From: Nitzschia sp. pyKryTriq1
Taxonomy: Eukaryota; Bacillariophyta; Bacillariophyceae; Bacillariales; Bacillariaceae
Direction of reading: 5' to 3'
DNA: 64,000 nt
Assembly (NCBI GenBank): GCA_956465555.1
Contig: OY101122.1
Location: 2,181,001-2,245,000 of the forward strand
This document shows positions 21,374 to 30,262 of the stretch, piece by piece; positions within the stretch are counted from its first letter, which is position 1, and the number at the start of each line of letters is the position of its first letter. The notes beneath the pieces were generated by a model, which saw only the letters and a list, made by a program, of their open reading frames with translations, was not told the DNA's origin and ran no database searches. A program made the translations under genes and the position numbers.

Positions 21374-22565
21374 AAGAAACTTTTCCAACAATGATCCATA
21401 TACTATCGTCGTACAGAATATGCCACTGCCGAATGAAGGCATCAGTACTAGTAGTGCAGTAGCTCGTCTCTATTATTGTCTTCTCGAGACACCACCATTC
21501 GTACCAGCAGCAACTTGTTGGACCGAAGAGAGATAATACCCGCTTCGCAACATATCATCTTGTTCCTCTGCGATACATCTAGTCATACGGTCCTAGCAGA
21601 TAAGCCTCCAAGCAAGATGGGGGTCTGCCATATGAATTAGATCTTTTATGACGAATCATCGTCATCGTCATCGTCATCGTCATCATCGTCAACGCATCAT
21701 TACGGCCCCACAATGTCTCGCAATGTGTTACTGTATGATATAGTAAAAGGAGAAAGAGGATTGTTGATAGAGGCCGGGATGTTGTGTTGATTTATAAAGA
21801 TATACCGGTTTAATCTTATCATAATTATCTCCTCTCTACTAGTAGTAGGACTACCATGGGTATTCCATTCGCCGGGACTACATCATCTACTCTAGTAGCC
21901 TTCGCACTACGAAGTACCGGTAGCCCTACCGGCATTTATACCGGTACATATATGTCGTTCTGGATCGATCTCGGATTTGATTGGACCGATACGCGCGGTT
22001 TGTTTCATGGTTTCATTCGCGTCTTTGTTCGCTACGCTGGCGGCTTTGTTTGTTCGGTCATACCGGTTCAGTTAGTACTCGTACAGTACTGTACATACAT
22101 GTGAAGCAACTTCAGGAGGAGGCATGGTTGTACTTCGTATTCCAATTAACACTCCGATTTAAAAACAGTCATTGATCCGTCCCGGCGGCTATCAGATCGT
22201 GCGTGGTGGTGCGTTAGTTGTTGGCTTCCACTATTCTTTTCACAAGTAAGCCAACGTGCTTATTCCATTAACGAACGGCACTCGAGGGCTTGTATTCTGA
22301 GTTACTTAGTGAGCAGCGACGAAGATTGAGTCTTGGGCGCGACACGATAATACATGGTTCAGATTTATCGGGGGGCTTATTTCTCTTGTGGCAACGGTTC
22401 TTGGAGCAAACACGCCACAATCTCGCCGCCTAAAATAATACCAGGAGGCCCAACAATAAATTCGTCGGCTATGGAAAAAGTAGAAAATTGCACATGTTGC
22501 ACAAAAAGAGCATCATCATCATCATCATCAAGCAAGGACACAACTAATAATTACCCTCTCTTGCC
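21374..22565. other. Intergenic region
   Basis: About 1.2 kb without a gene. It contains a CATCGT hexamer run (about 21656-21690) and a cluster of ACCGGT palindromes between 21806 and 22068. It probably contains the promoter of the following gene. Confidence 0.5.
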
Positions 22566-23594
22566 ATGATGCCTCCAGTAGACTCAATTACAATGGTATC
22601 CTCTCCTAGGAGTGTCCAAGATGCCATTCCGACTGTCAGCCGCCGCAGCCGAAGTCCCCCAGTGGTCCTCACCGGCGGGGGCGCAGCCAACAGCAACATG
22701 AGCATGAGCAAACAGCACTATCCGAACACGTTACCGGTTCCATTTTCGTCGAGGCGTCGACCGAGGAGGTTCTCCCCTTCATCGCAATCATCTTCCAGCA
22801 CTACATGCACTACTGTCCTGAACGATAGCGCGAGTAGCGGTTTCAGCGAGGTTTCCGCTACTAGCAGCAACAGCACCAGTAGCAGCGCTGCAGCAGACCA
22901 GGAGCAGCAACATCAGCATCCGGAGCCTCTATCCTCGCTCATCATCAAGCAGAACAACAGCAACAGCAACAGCAGCAACAACAACAAGAACAAAGTGGTG
23001 ATGTTTCACACTCGAGTAAAAGTGAGAAAGTTTTTGCCGGATTGGGCCGATCCACGAGTTCAAGCGTATGAACAACAGCAAAAGCACAACGTTCGAAAAG
23101 TCAAAGTCGGCAGCGGCAGCAGCAGCAGCAGCAGAATGAGCGCCATTGATTTTTCTTCCACGGCCGAGCTACGACGCCTCGACACTTGCTTTATCAAAGT
23201 CCTTCGAAAGAAGCAAGCCAAGGACGACTTCTTTTTTCATGAAGATGTGTGGAGTCCGCGTGGCCTGGAAGCTCATATCGATACCGAACATACCCACCTC
23301 CGACGAAAGATGCGGCTCCAATCGACGTTGGTAGTACTCTTGTTGCAGGCCCGAGGAGAATGCGCCGAGGAATTGGCTCGGCACTATCAAACGATTTCGC
23401 AAAAAAGTCATGTCCAAGCCCATCGACAAGCCCTGCTGGATGAATTAGAAGCCATGCATTCCTTGGGGAGTTCCGTCTTGCAGGATCTCAAGAACCATCG
23501 GAAGGACAAGGAATGGCACTCTAGCCAATGGCGGAATATCATGCAAGAGCTCGAGCTGTTTGCATCGTCGAGCAGGTCACCGCGCGCCCTTTAG
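22566..23594 (+). CDS. Hypothetical protein with conserved-looking helical C-terminal half
   Basis: 342 residues from ATG 22566, no introns. The first 140 residues are disordered (Ser, Asn, Gln, Arg). From about residue 142 the sequence looks folded: MFHTRVKVRKFLPDWADPRV, then FSSTAELRRLDTCFIKVLR, DDFFFHEDVWSPRGLEAHID and a long helical stretch with LVVLLLQARGECAEELARHY, ISQKSHVQAHRQALLDELEA and WRNIMQELELF. No membrane segment or signal peptide is seen. The pattern (disordered head, helical tail around a WSPRGLE motif) is like the many diatom-restricted cytosolic proteins of unknown function. I do not recognise a named family. Confidence 0.7.
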   Translation: MMPPVDSITMVSSPRSVQDAIPTVSRRSRSPPVVLTGGGAANSNMSMSKQHYPNTLPVPFSSRRRPRRFSPSSQSSSSTTCTTVLNDSASSGFSEVSATSSNSTSSSAAADQEQQHQHPEPLSSLIIKQNNSNSNSSNNNKNKVVMFHTRVKVRKFLPDWADPRVQAYEQQQKHNVRKVKVGSGSSSSSRMSAIDFSSTAELRRLDTCFIKVLRKKQAKDDFFFHEDVWSPRGLEAHIDTEHTHLRRKMRLQSTLVVLLLQARGECAEELARHYQTISQKSHVQAHRQALLDELEAMHSLGSSVLQDLKNHRKDKEWHSSQWRNIMQELELFASSSRSPRAL

Positions 23595-23937
23595 AATAAT
23601 CTCATCATTAGTAGACTATACTAGTTTACGATATAAATGATGAAAATGATCATCATGGATGGTACTACTAGTAGACTAGCTACTCGTCTTACTGTAATTG
23701 TTTATCATAATAGTATCAGCCGCTATCGACCGAAAAGGATTCAATTTGGTTCGTCTCTCTGGTGAGTATTTGATTCTTCTACCACTATACTACCGGTAGC
23801 AGGTTACGTACTTTACTGGATAACGATATAAATAATATGTACTACCAAAGGAATATAATAGGAGTTATAGGAGTTATAGTAGTAGGAGTTATAGTAGTAG
23901 GAGTTGTAGTAGTAGTAGTTGAATTTTATAGTGTTGA
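23595..23937. other. Intergenic region, convergent
   Basis: 343 bp of 3' flank. A GGAGTTATAGTAGTA repeat unit recurs about five times between 23858 and 23920, and one TACCGGTAGC site lies near 23793. Confidence 0.5.
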
Positions 23938-26061
23938 TCATTCTGGACCCAAATAAATGCCGCCCAGTTCTTTCAGTCGTTGATAGACTAGCGATTCGGT
24001 GCCATGGAATTGGGCCGCAGTGTAGAGAGGCGTCGTACCCATCTTGGTTTGACCATTCAAAGGAGCGCCTACTGGTGGCGATACCAAATACTCGACCACG
24101 TGGACATGTCCCCCGCGCGCCGCCTCGTGCAGGGGAGTCCATCCATTGGCATCCTCCTGATGGAATGAGGATAATAAGGATGAGGATGAGGATAAGGATG
24201 AGGATGAGGATACATCATTGTTGGGATCATCGGCGTGTTGTTGTTGAATTTGTTGTGCCAGTTGTTTCAGTTTGGACAATTCTCCATCGCCTGCCAATTG
24301 ATGGGGCAAAGTAGGACTCGACAACAACAATGCTTGCTGTTGCTGTTGCTGTTGTTGTTGTTGTTTTGGTACTACTACTTGACCACCACCACCACCACCA
24401 CCACCAGCAGCAGCAGCGGCACCACCTTGTTGTTCTTTGGATTGTAAATATCGAACGACCAAACTGTCGGCGCCTTGATGTTGTTCGGCAATCGATCGGG
24501 CCGAGGCACCGGCATGGGTCAAGGCATGAAGAATATTATCCGCTGATCCTCCTTCGTCTTGTTGTTGTTGTTGTTGTTGTTGTTCCAACAGGTAGTGTAT
24601 GACTGGAATATGACCATTCCGTGCAGCTTCATGTAGGGGTTGCCATCCTTGAGGATCCGGAGCAAAGAGTAATGATGATAGTAGACTCTTGCGATTATCG
24701 TTGTCTTGTTGTTGTTGTTGTTGTACTTGTAAGACCAAGTCTTGAAGTTCTTTTAGTTTGCCATTGCCGGCCAAATAATGAGGACGGAGATCGACAGCTT
24801 TATTGTTGGATCGTCGCAGATGCTGTTGTTGCTGTTGCTGTTGCTGGTGTTGTTGATGGTGATCATTGTATTCCTTTTGAATCTTTTGCAAATCTTCTGG
24901 CGTCAACAAATCATAATTTACATACGGTAGTTTCTTGCCATGATTTGATGTGGATGATGTAGATGATGTGGATGATGTGGATGATGTGGATGATGTGGAT
25001 GTTGTAGATGGAAGGACTTCAAAATGGACAAAGACATTGGCCATATACCGTCCTTTCAAAGCAAAGGGACGACCATGCAAAATGGAATGACTTTCATACA
25101 ATACCATATCGCCTGGTACCATGGTAATGTTATGAGCCATACCATCATGTCCAATGACTTCGAGGGGCCATGGCTCATCCGTATCTTGTGCGATATTGAG
25201 AATGGCACTGGCAATCAATGGGACGCGATCGACATGAGTATGCAATATACTATTGGTAGTATAGATACGAACTCCATATAAGGAACATCCTTGTAATCGT
25301 TGTCCCGTCCAAGCCTCGAGTGTCGCTTTGGTCGCATCCCATACAGCCTGTTCCAACTGTTTTCCTCCTCCCATCAAACTGGCATTGTGCAAACTGACAA
25401 AGTAGGATGGTGCCTCCCAATGATTGACGGTCGAACTTCCATATTCCCATTGTTCCAGTTGCCAATTTTTCATGATTGGATTGTTGTTATTGTTGTTTTC
25501 GTTGTTGTTGTCGCCGGTCGGAGCACCATTTTGTTGCCAAAAGGTTTGGAGGATATTCCACAAGGGTGCCGGGGCCTTGATTTTGGCAAATCCTAGTTTG
25601 GTATAATTGTACAACAAGGCGGGACGTCGAGCATTGCGTGAAATGCGTTGAGCTTCACTGTTTTGACAATGTTCTCGATCATACGCTTTGGCACATCCTT
25701 CCATCAGTTCATCGTACAAGGCTTGACGATACTGACTTCCCAATACGTTCTTGTTCTTGTTCTTGTTCTTGTTCTTGTCATCATCATGATCATGATCATC
25801 AATGCGATGACGAGTCATGGGAAAGGAAACATCGACACCATACGTGTACGGAGCTGTTGTTGTTGTCGATGATGATGATGATGATGTTGTTGTTGTTGGA
25901 TTATGCTGCTTTTCGTTCGCATCGGCAGAGGAAGAAGACACGAAAAGAGCAGTAGAACAAGAGGAACAGCAGCACCAAACTACTAGTACTACTACTACGT
26001 GTACTACTACTAGAACAAAGGAGTACACCAATCCTCGAGGACGAGGAACTGAATGATTCAT
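23938..26061 (-). CDS. 2-oxoglutarate/Fe(II) oxygenase with C-terminal ankyrin repeats
   Basis: 707 residues. Residues 10-38 form a signal peptide or anchor (LVYSFVLVVVHVVVVLVVW), so it should enter the secretory pathway. The oxygenase domain spans about 140-350: the first two iron ligands are in HTHVD (274-278), the third is the His of SILHGRPFALKGR (about 329), with the Arg/Lys that binds 2-oxoglutarate following. This matches prolyl-4-hydroxylase-like enzymes. After a Ser-Thr linker, ankyrin units appear: GWQPLHEAARNGHIPVIHYL, GWTPLHEAARGGHVHVVEYL and GTTPLYTAAQFHGTESLVY, interrupted by Gln and Gly runs. Ankyrins after the oxygenase domain suggest binding of a partner or substrate. Substrate unknown. 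The frame stays open through many CAA repeats, which supports the gene model. Confidence 0.85.
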   Translation of the reverse strand: MNHSVPRPRGLVYSFVLVVVHVVVVLVVWCCCSSCSTALFVSSSSADANEKQHNPTTTTSSSSSSTTTTAPYTYGVDVSFPMTRHRIDDHDHDDDKNKNKNKNKNVLGSQYRQALYDELMEGCAKAYDREHCQNSEAQRISRNARRPALLYNYTKLGFAKIKAPAPLWNILQTFWQQNGAPTGDNNNENNNNNNPIMKNWQLEQWEYGSSTVNHWEAPSYFVSLHNASLMGGGKQLEQAVWDATKATLEAWTGQRLQGCSLYGVRIYTTNSILHTHVDRVPLIASAILNIAQDTDEPWPLEVIGHDGMAHNITMVPGDMVLYESHSILHGRPFALKGRYMANVFVHFEVLPSTTSTSSTSSTSSTSSTSSTSNHGKKLPYVNYDLLTPEDLQKIQKEYNDHHQQHQQQQQQQQHLRRSNNKAVDLRPHYLAGNGKLKELQDLVLQVQQQQQQDNDNRKSLLSSLLFAPDPQGWQPLHEAARNGHIPVIHYLLEQQQQQQQQDEGGSADNILHALTHAGASARSIAEQHQGADSLVVRYLQSKEQQGGAAAAAGGGGGGGGQVVVPKQQQQQQQQQQALLLSSPTLPHQLAGDGELSKLKQLAQQIQQQHADDPNNDVSSSSSLSSSSSLLSSFHQEDANGWTPLHEAARGGHVHVVEYLVSPPVGAPLNGQTKMGTTPLYTAAQFHGTESLVYQRLKELGGIYLGPE

Positions 26062-26914
26062 TATTTCTTTCTTGCCAAAGCAAGCAAGTCGATGCGATGC
26101 GATGCGCGTGGCTGGCTGTTCGTAGTTGTATTAGTTGTGTTGATGTCGGAGGGGTTTTGAAATGGAAGAAGAAAATAAGAGCAAGATACCGGTAGAGTAT
26201 AGTATAGTATAGTATCGTAGACGCGGGAGGCGGGAGAGAGAGAGGGTCTTATATTATTTCGCGGTCATCGTTTTGGCTTCGCGTGTTGGTCTTTTTCGTG
26301 GTGGTCTGATGTGCGTGCGTCCGGGGCATGCATGGTGGCGGTGTGTCGGTCAGACCGTATTGGTACTGTACACATACACGTTCTGTACTGATCCCCGAAT
26401 GGTACAGTAGTTAGATTTTTGCATTCGAATGAGTCCATGACGAGCCAGCCGGCCGCCCGTCTGGTCGCCTGCCCAGCCTTCTCTGCCGCCGTTTGTGCCT
26501 CTTTGTGAGACCCGGCGGGGAGAAGGGCAAAAGACGCGCGGCTCGCCAGCTCACGAAAATAATGACGTCATTGTGAATTTCCAAGAAGAACTTGTCGAAC
26601 TTTTGGAATGCATGGGAATGAATGAATGAATGAATGAATGAATGAATGAATGAATGAATGAATATGAATGAATGACGATGAAGCGATGACGGATGCATGC
26701 GACGATGATCCTATGCTGATGAAAATAATTTGCAACAGCAACAGTACAAGTATTGTAGCGAAAAAGCAAGGTGGCGAAGTTTGTATATACAAACTACAGA
26801 CACACCGTACAGGAGCCGACCTATCCAATCCACATAGAAGCAAACTACGTAGCTAGCTAGAACGACAGAAAGAAGGAAAGAAAGAAGGAAGGAAGGAAAG
26901 ATCGAAATAATATT
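26062..26914. promoter_or_regulatory. Divergent intergenic region with a GAAT microsatellite
   Basis: 853 bp between divergent start codons. It includes a TAGTA run (about 26199-26215), one TACCGGTAG (about 26190), a 26616-26674 (GAAT)n repeat, and a purine-rich GAAAGAAGGAAGG tract at 26870-26900 just before the Rcf2-like ATG. Both promoters are expected here. Confidence 0.5.
26616..26674. repeat. (GAAT)n tetranucleotide microsatellite
   Basis: About 13 near-perfect GAAT units. The same tetranucleotide recurs in other noncoding sites here (27715-27750, 40780-40803 and 43481-43500 as its complement or same strand). Confidence 0.85.
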
Positions 26915-28412
26915 ATGGCATCTCTCACTCCCAAACATCGCGCCGAAGAAGTCACTTCGGACGCCATGTACGAAGGACTCGTCAATGGGGCCATGGTCTT
27001 GATGCCCGCGTTGGCAGGTCTTTATGTGGCCCTTCAAAACAAGTCCTTTGTCAAGGTATGTACGATATTTATTTGCCTACTACTACTAGTCTAGCGTTTG
27101 CCTTGCCTTGCCTTGCGTTAGTGATCTCGTGGTGAGATGTTATGATGTACAAAGCAGTAAAATCAATGTCATATTATTATCTCACCAATACATCCTCGGT
27201 GCGTGCTGGCACTGCCTCCTACTATACTATATATTATATATTACTACCGGTATAACAGTATACCAATTGGCAAAGTCGTACAGCCATTGTGATTATGCCC
27301 GCTCTCTTTGCCTTTACCTTGACTTCGGAACAAAAAATGGTCCATCGGATGGAAGAAGTCGCCGAAGAAACCCATCATGCCATTCAATCGGTCGAATGGG
27401 CCGATCGGCATCATCGAAACAACAAGAATAATAATAATAATATGATGACTGAAGATCAGGCACAAAAGCAAGAAGAATTGAGAAAATTGTATCGACAAGC
27501 GGTATTGGAATCGGGAGTACGAGTAATACCAGAGGGGCAGACATTGGCAGTGACGCACAAGGCGGCCAACTTTGTACAAGCCAATCCCTTCAAAGTCATT
27601 GCTTCGATTGGGATACCTGCCATCGCTGTCATTTTTTATGGAAGAAGTGGAAAGGAACATTGTAAGTACGCATTGTTGTCGTCGAGGGATGTGTTTGTTA
27701 TTGGTGGCGTTCGTTCGTTCATTCATTCATTCATTCATTCATTCATTTATTCATGACTATTCTCACAACCACACCTTTTCGTGCTACTCTATTACTGCTG
27801 CTACTGCTGCTACTGCTGCTACTGCTGCTACTGCTGCTACTGCTGCTACTGCTGCTACTGCTGCTACTGCTGCTACTGCTGCTACTGCTGCTACTGCTGC
27901 TACTGCTGCTACTGCTGCTACTGCTGCTACTGCTGCTACTGCTGCTACTGCTGCTACTGCTGCTACTGCTGCTACTGCTGCTACTGCTGCTACTGCTGCT
28001 ACTGCTGCTACTGCTGCTACTGCTGCTACTGCTGCTATTGCTGCTATTGCTGCTATTGCTGCTACTACTGCTACTACTGCTACTACTGCTACTACTGCTA
28101 CTACTGCTACTACTGCTACTACTGCTACTGCTACTATACTACTACTACTACTACGTTATTAAAACAGTATCCTTACAACTCAAGATTTTGCACACGCGTG
28201 TTTTTGGACAATTTGCCGTGATTTGTACTTTGCTGGGTGTCATGGGATTGAAGGAAATGATGGATCGGCAGGGAAAATTCATTACGCAAGCCGATGTCGA
28301 AGAACGGGTCTTGCAAATGGAAGCGACACGGAATGAACTGTTGGATCGATTGGAATATCAAGCCCAGCAACAACAAAAGGAGCTTTCAACAAGTTGGAAA
28401 CGAAACAAATGA
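26915..28412 (+). CDS. Rcf2/HIG1-type mitochondrial respiratory supercomplex factor-like protein
   Basis: Exons 26915-27055, 27259-27661 and 28168-28412 give 262 residues; introns are 203 and 506 bp, GT-AG, phases 0 and 1. Four hydrophobic segments are visible: NGAMVLMPALAGLYVAL, AIVIMPALFAFTLTSE, FKVIASIGIPAIAVIFYGR, and FGQFAVICTLLGVMGLKEM. The last pair fits the HIG_1 domain (membrane hairpin followed by charged loop) and the overall layout, with a first hairpin, a charged middle and a C-terminal HIG_1, resembles yeast Rcf2, which supports cytochrome c oxidase and supercomplex assembly in the mitochondrial inner membrane. The end is a charged helix VEERVLQMEATRNELLDRLE. A poly-Asn insert lies after the second segment. 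The 9-nt minisatellite is intronic in this model. Confidence 0.7.
27794..28134. repeat. 9-nt minisatellite (CTGCTGCTA)n inside an intron
   Basis: About 37 nine-base units. The first 27 or so are CTGCTGCTA with almost no variation, then three TTGCTGCTA-type units, then about eight CTACTGCTA units: a stepwise change of unit type. All three plus-strand frames stay open through it (poly-Leu, Cys-Cys-Tyr, Ala-Ala-Thr), which creates false long open frames. It lies between a GTAAGT donor at 27662 and an AG acceptor at 28166. Confidence 0.95.
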
Positions 28413-28634
28413 ATAATAATGAATACTACTACAATAATAATTCTCGTATCTACTACCTACTACCCGTAGTTTACTAGCATCACTCACTAGCTGGTGCGCA
28501 ATCTAGCTGGTAGAGTCAAAGGCATCCTCTGTACTACTACTATAGCACGAGCAGAGTATAGTAGTAGAACTCATAGAAAAAAAGTCTAACTACCATAATA
28601 CTTGTGCTGTCTCTATACTACTAGCTAGTATATA

Positions 28635-29669
28635 CTACAGATTTTCCAAAACAGAAGTTACTGTCGCCGGATCCATGCTCAATAGGAACAACAGTCCGGT
28701 GAGCATGACACCCAACAAGGCTAGTATTCCAATCGCTACCATGGGTAGCTTTCCACTACTAGTAGTAGGATTTCCTTCTCGATCCCGTTCTCGTTCTCGT
28801 TCTCGTTTATCCACTCCGATATCATAGTCCTTGCCCAAAAACTGTTTGGCAGCAAGACGGGCATTTTCTTCCGCCACATTTCCGGCACTGGGAGGGACGA
28901 TTCGGACCATTCCTCCTGGAACGATAATATTGCGCAATTGCTCCTCTTGTATTACGGCTGCCTCGTAGCGTTTCAATGCTTCTTCCAAAGAAATAATACT
29001 GTCCTCATCATCCGCACTACTGCTGCTGCTGCTGCTGCTAGATGATGATGATGATGAGTCGTCTACTGTAGTTGCAGTTGCCGCTGATGTTCTTGTTCTT
29101 GTTCTTGTTGCTGGCGCTGGAGATGCTACCAATGCTTTGGATTTCAAGGCTCGTACCAATTCCAACGCTTCTTCTCGTTCCACGACGGCACGTTCGACGG
29201 CGGCAGTTCTTCGGATCAAGACAATAAAGACGAGCATGATGGAAGTAAAGGTCCCCAACGCTGTCCAATCGATGATGGGTTCAAATTCTTTGACGATGAT
29301 TGGTGTGCTAGTAGATGCTGCTGCTGCTGCGGTTTCGGAGGGTGATAGCCACACTAGCGATGATGATGACGAAGACAATGATGATGATGATGATGATGAT
29401 AATCCGATGGGATCATAAAAAGCGGAGGATAGAGGAGAAAAGCTCGAATACAGCGCTGTGCTAGGAGTAGGATGGAGGTTGAAGAGGGATGCTCCCGATG
29501 GATGATGTTGATTCGTATTCTGCTTTGATGATGATGATGATGATGATGATGATTCGTGTTGCTGCTGCTTCCTTTTCCGCCGCCGAATGATGCTGCTACC
29601 AGGACTAATAGTAGTGGCAGTAGAAGTGGGCAAAAAGGCACTACTACTACTAGCAGTATATTGTCTCAT
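28635..29669 (-). CDS. Hypothetical two-TM protein with coiled coil
   Basis: 344 residues. A Ser-rich head with basic patches (IIRRRKRKQQQ) may be a transit peptide. Hydrophobic segments lie at WTALGTFTSIMLVFIVLI (about 145) and near the C-terminus (PMVAIGILALLGVMLTGLLF). Between them are RTAAVERAVVEREEALELV, continuing into a coiled coil, an acidic Ser run, and IISLEEALKRYEAAVIQEEQ then NVAEENARLAAKQFLGKDYD. Arg-Glu repeats precede the last TM. The overall pattern fits a membrane protein of plastid or mitochondrion, but I see no firm targeting motif. No family is recognised. Confidence 0.65.
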   Translation of the reverse strand: MRQYTASSSSAFLPTSTATTISPGSSIIRRRKRKQQQHESSSSSSSSSKQNTNQHHPSGASLFNLHPTPSTALYSSFSPLSSAFYDPIGLSSSSSSSLSSSSSSLVWLSPSETAAAAASTSTPIIVKEFEPIIDWTALGTFTSIMLVFIVLIRRTAAVERAVVEREEALELVRALKSKALVASPAPATRTRTRTSAATATTVDDSSSSSSSSSSSSSSADDEDSIISLEEALKRYEAAVIQEEQLRNIIVPGGMVRIVPPSAGNVAEENARLAAKQFLGKDYDIGVDKRERERERDREGNPTTSSGKLPMVAIGILALLGVMLTGLLFLLSMDPATVTSVLENL

Positions 29670-30262
29670 TGTTGTTGTTGTTGTGTTCTGTTGTGTTGCG
29701 TTGGTATAGTATTACAATGCTGTGGAGACGCGACAGAAATAGAGAGAGGTGGTAGCGACGAAGAAGTTGTATTGTATCTTTCTCACAATGACGTCATCTT
29801 CATCCGGCAGAAGCGAATAAGCGAAGCGAAGCAAGCCAGCCTGAGTTCAACTCAACAGTTGGCGGCTGTGCTCCTCAGTGGCACGTGACGCGTCGTCTTT
29901 CAACCACACAATAAACACAGCAAAAAACGAACGCGCGGGCGCGGCGCGGCGGGGGGAGAGAACCGCCTACATACATTCTCATCATATCTTCTCCATAATC
30001 TCGCACATCTTCTCTCTCAACATCATCATCATCATCATCATTCATATTCATTCGTATCTACTAATAATACTGACCGCTCTCGAAAGACTTCTTCTCCGCA
30101 GCAACATCCTTTTCGGATCACAACAAGTCGAGGGTCCGTCTACTTCTAGAGAACCTACCACTTTCTCTACTCTACTCTACTCTATTCTATTCTACGACGA
30201 GTGCGCCACATAAGAACAAACGTCTCTCTCTCTACAGCAAAAGATATTATATAAAGTCAATA
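29670..30262. promoter_or_regulatory. Divergent intergenic region
   Basis: 593 bp between divergent starts. It includes TGACGTCAT-like CRE/bZIP-type bases (CAATGACGTCATC at about 29787), a GCACGTGACGCGTCG segment (E-box/G-box CACGTG) near 29881, and a TATTATATAAAG just before the lipid kinase ATG. The palindromes TGACGTCA and CACGTG are known bZIP and bHLH sites; use here is inferred. Confidence 0.45.

Noticed and set aside
27790-28134. CRISPR array
   Set aside because: Contiguous 9-nt units without spacers: a minisatellite, not a CRISPR array.
27753-28412. Open frames of 146-219 codons (poly-Leu, Cys-Cys-Tyr, Ala-Thr) across the 9-nt repeat
   Set aside because: They are the three frames of one minisatellite that lies between a GTAAGT donor and an AG acceptor; only the end of one frame, after 28168, is coding.
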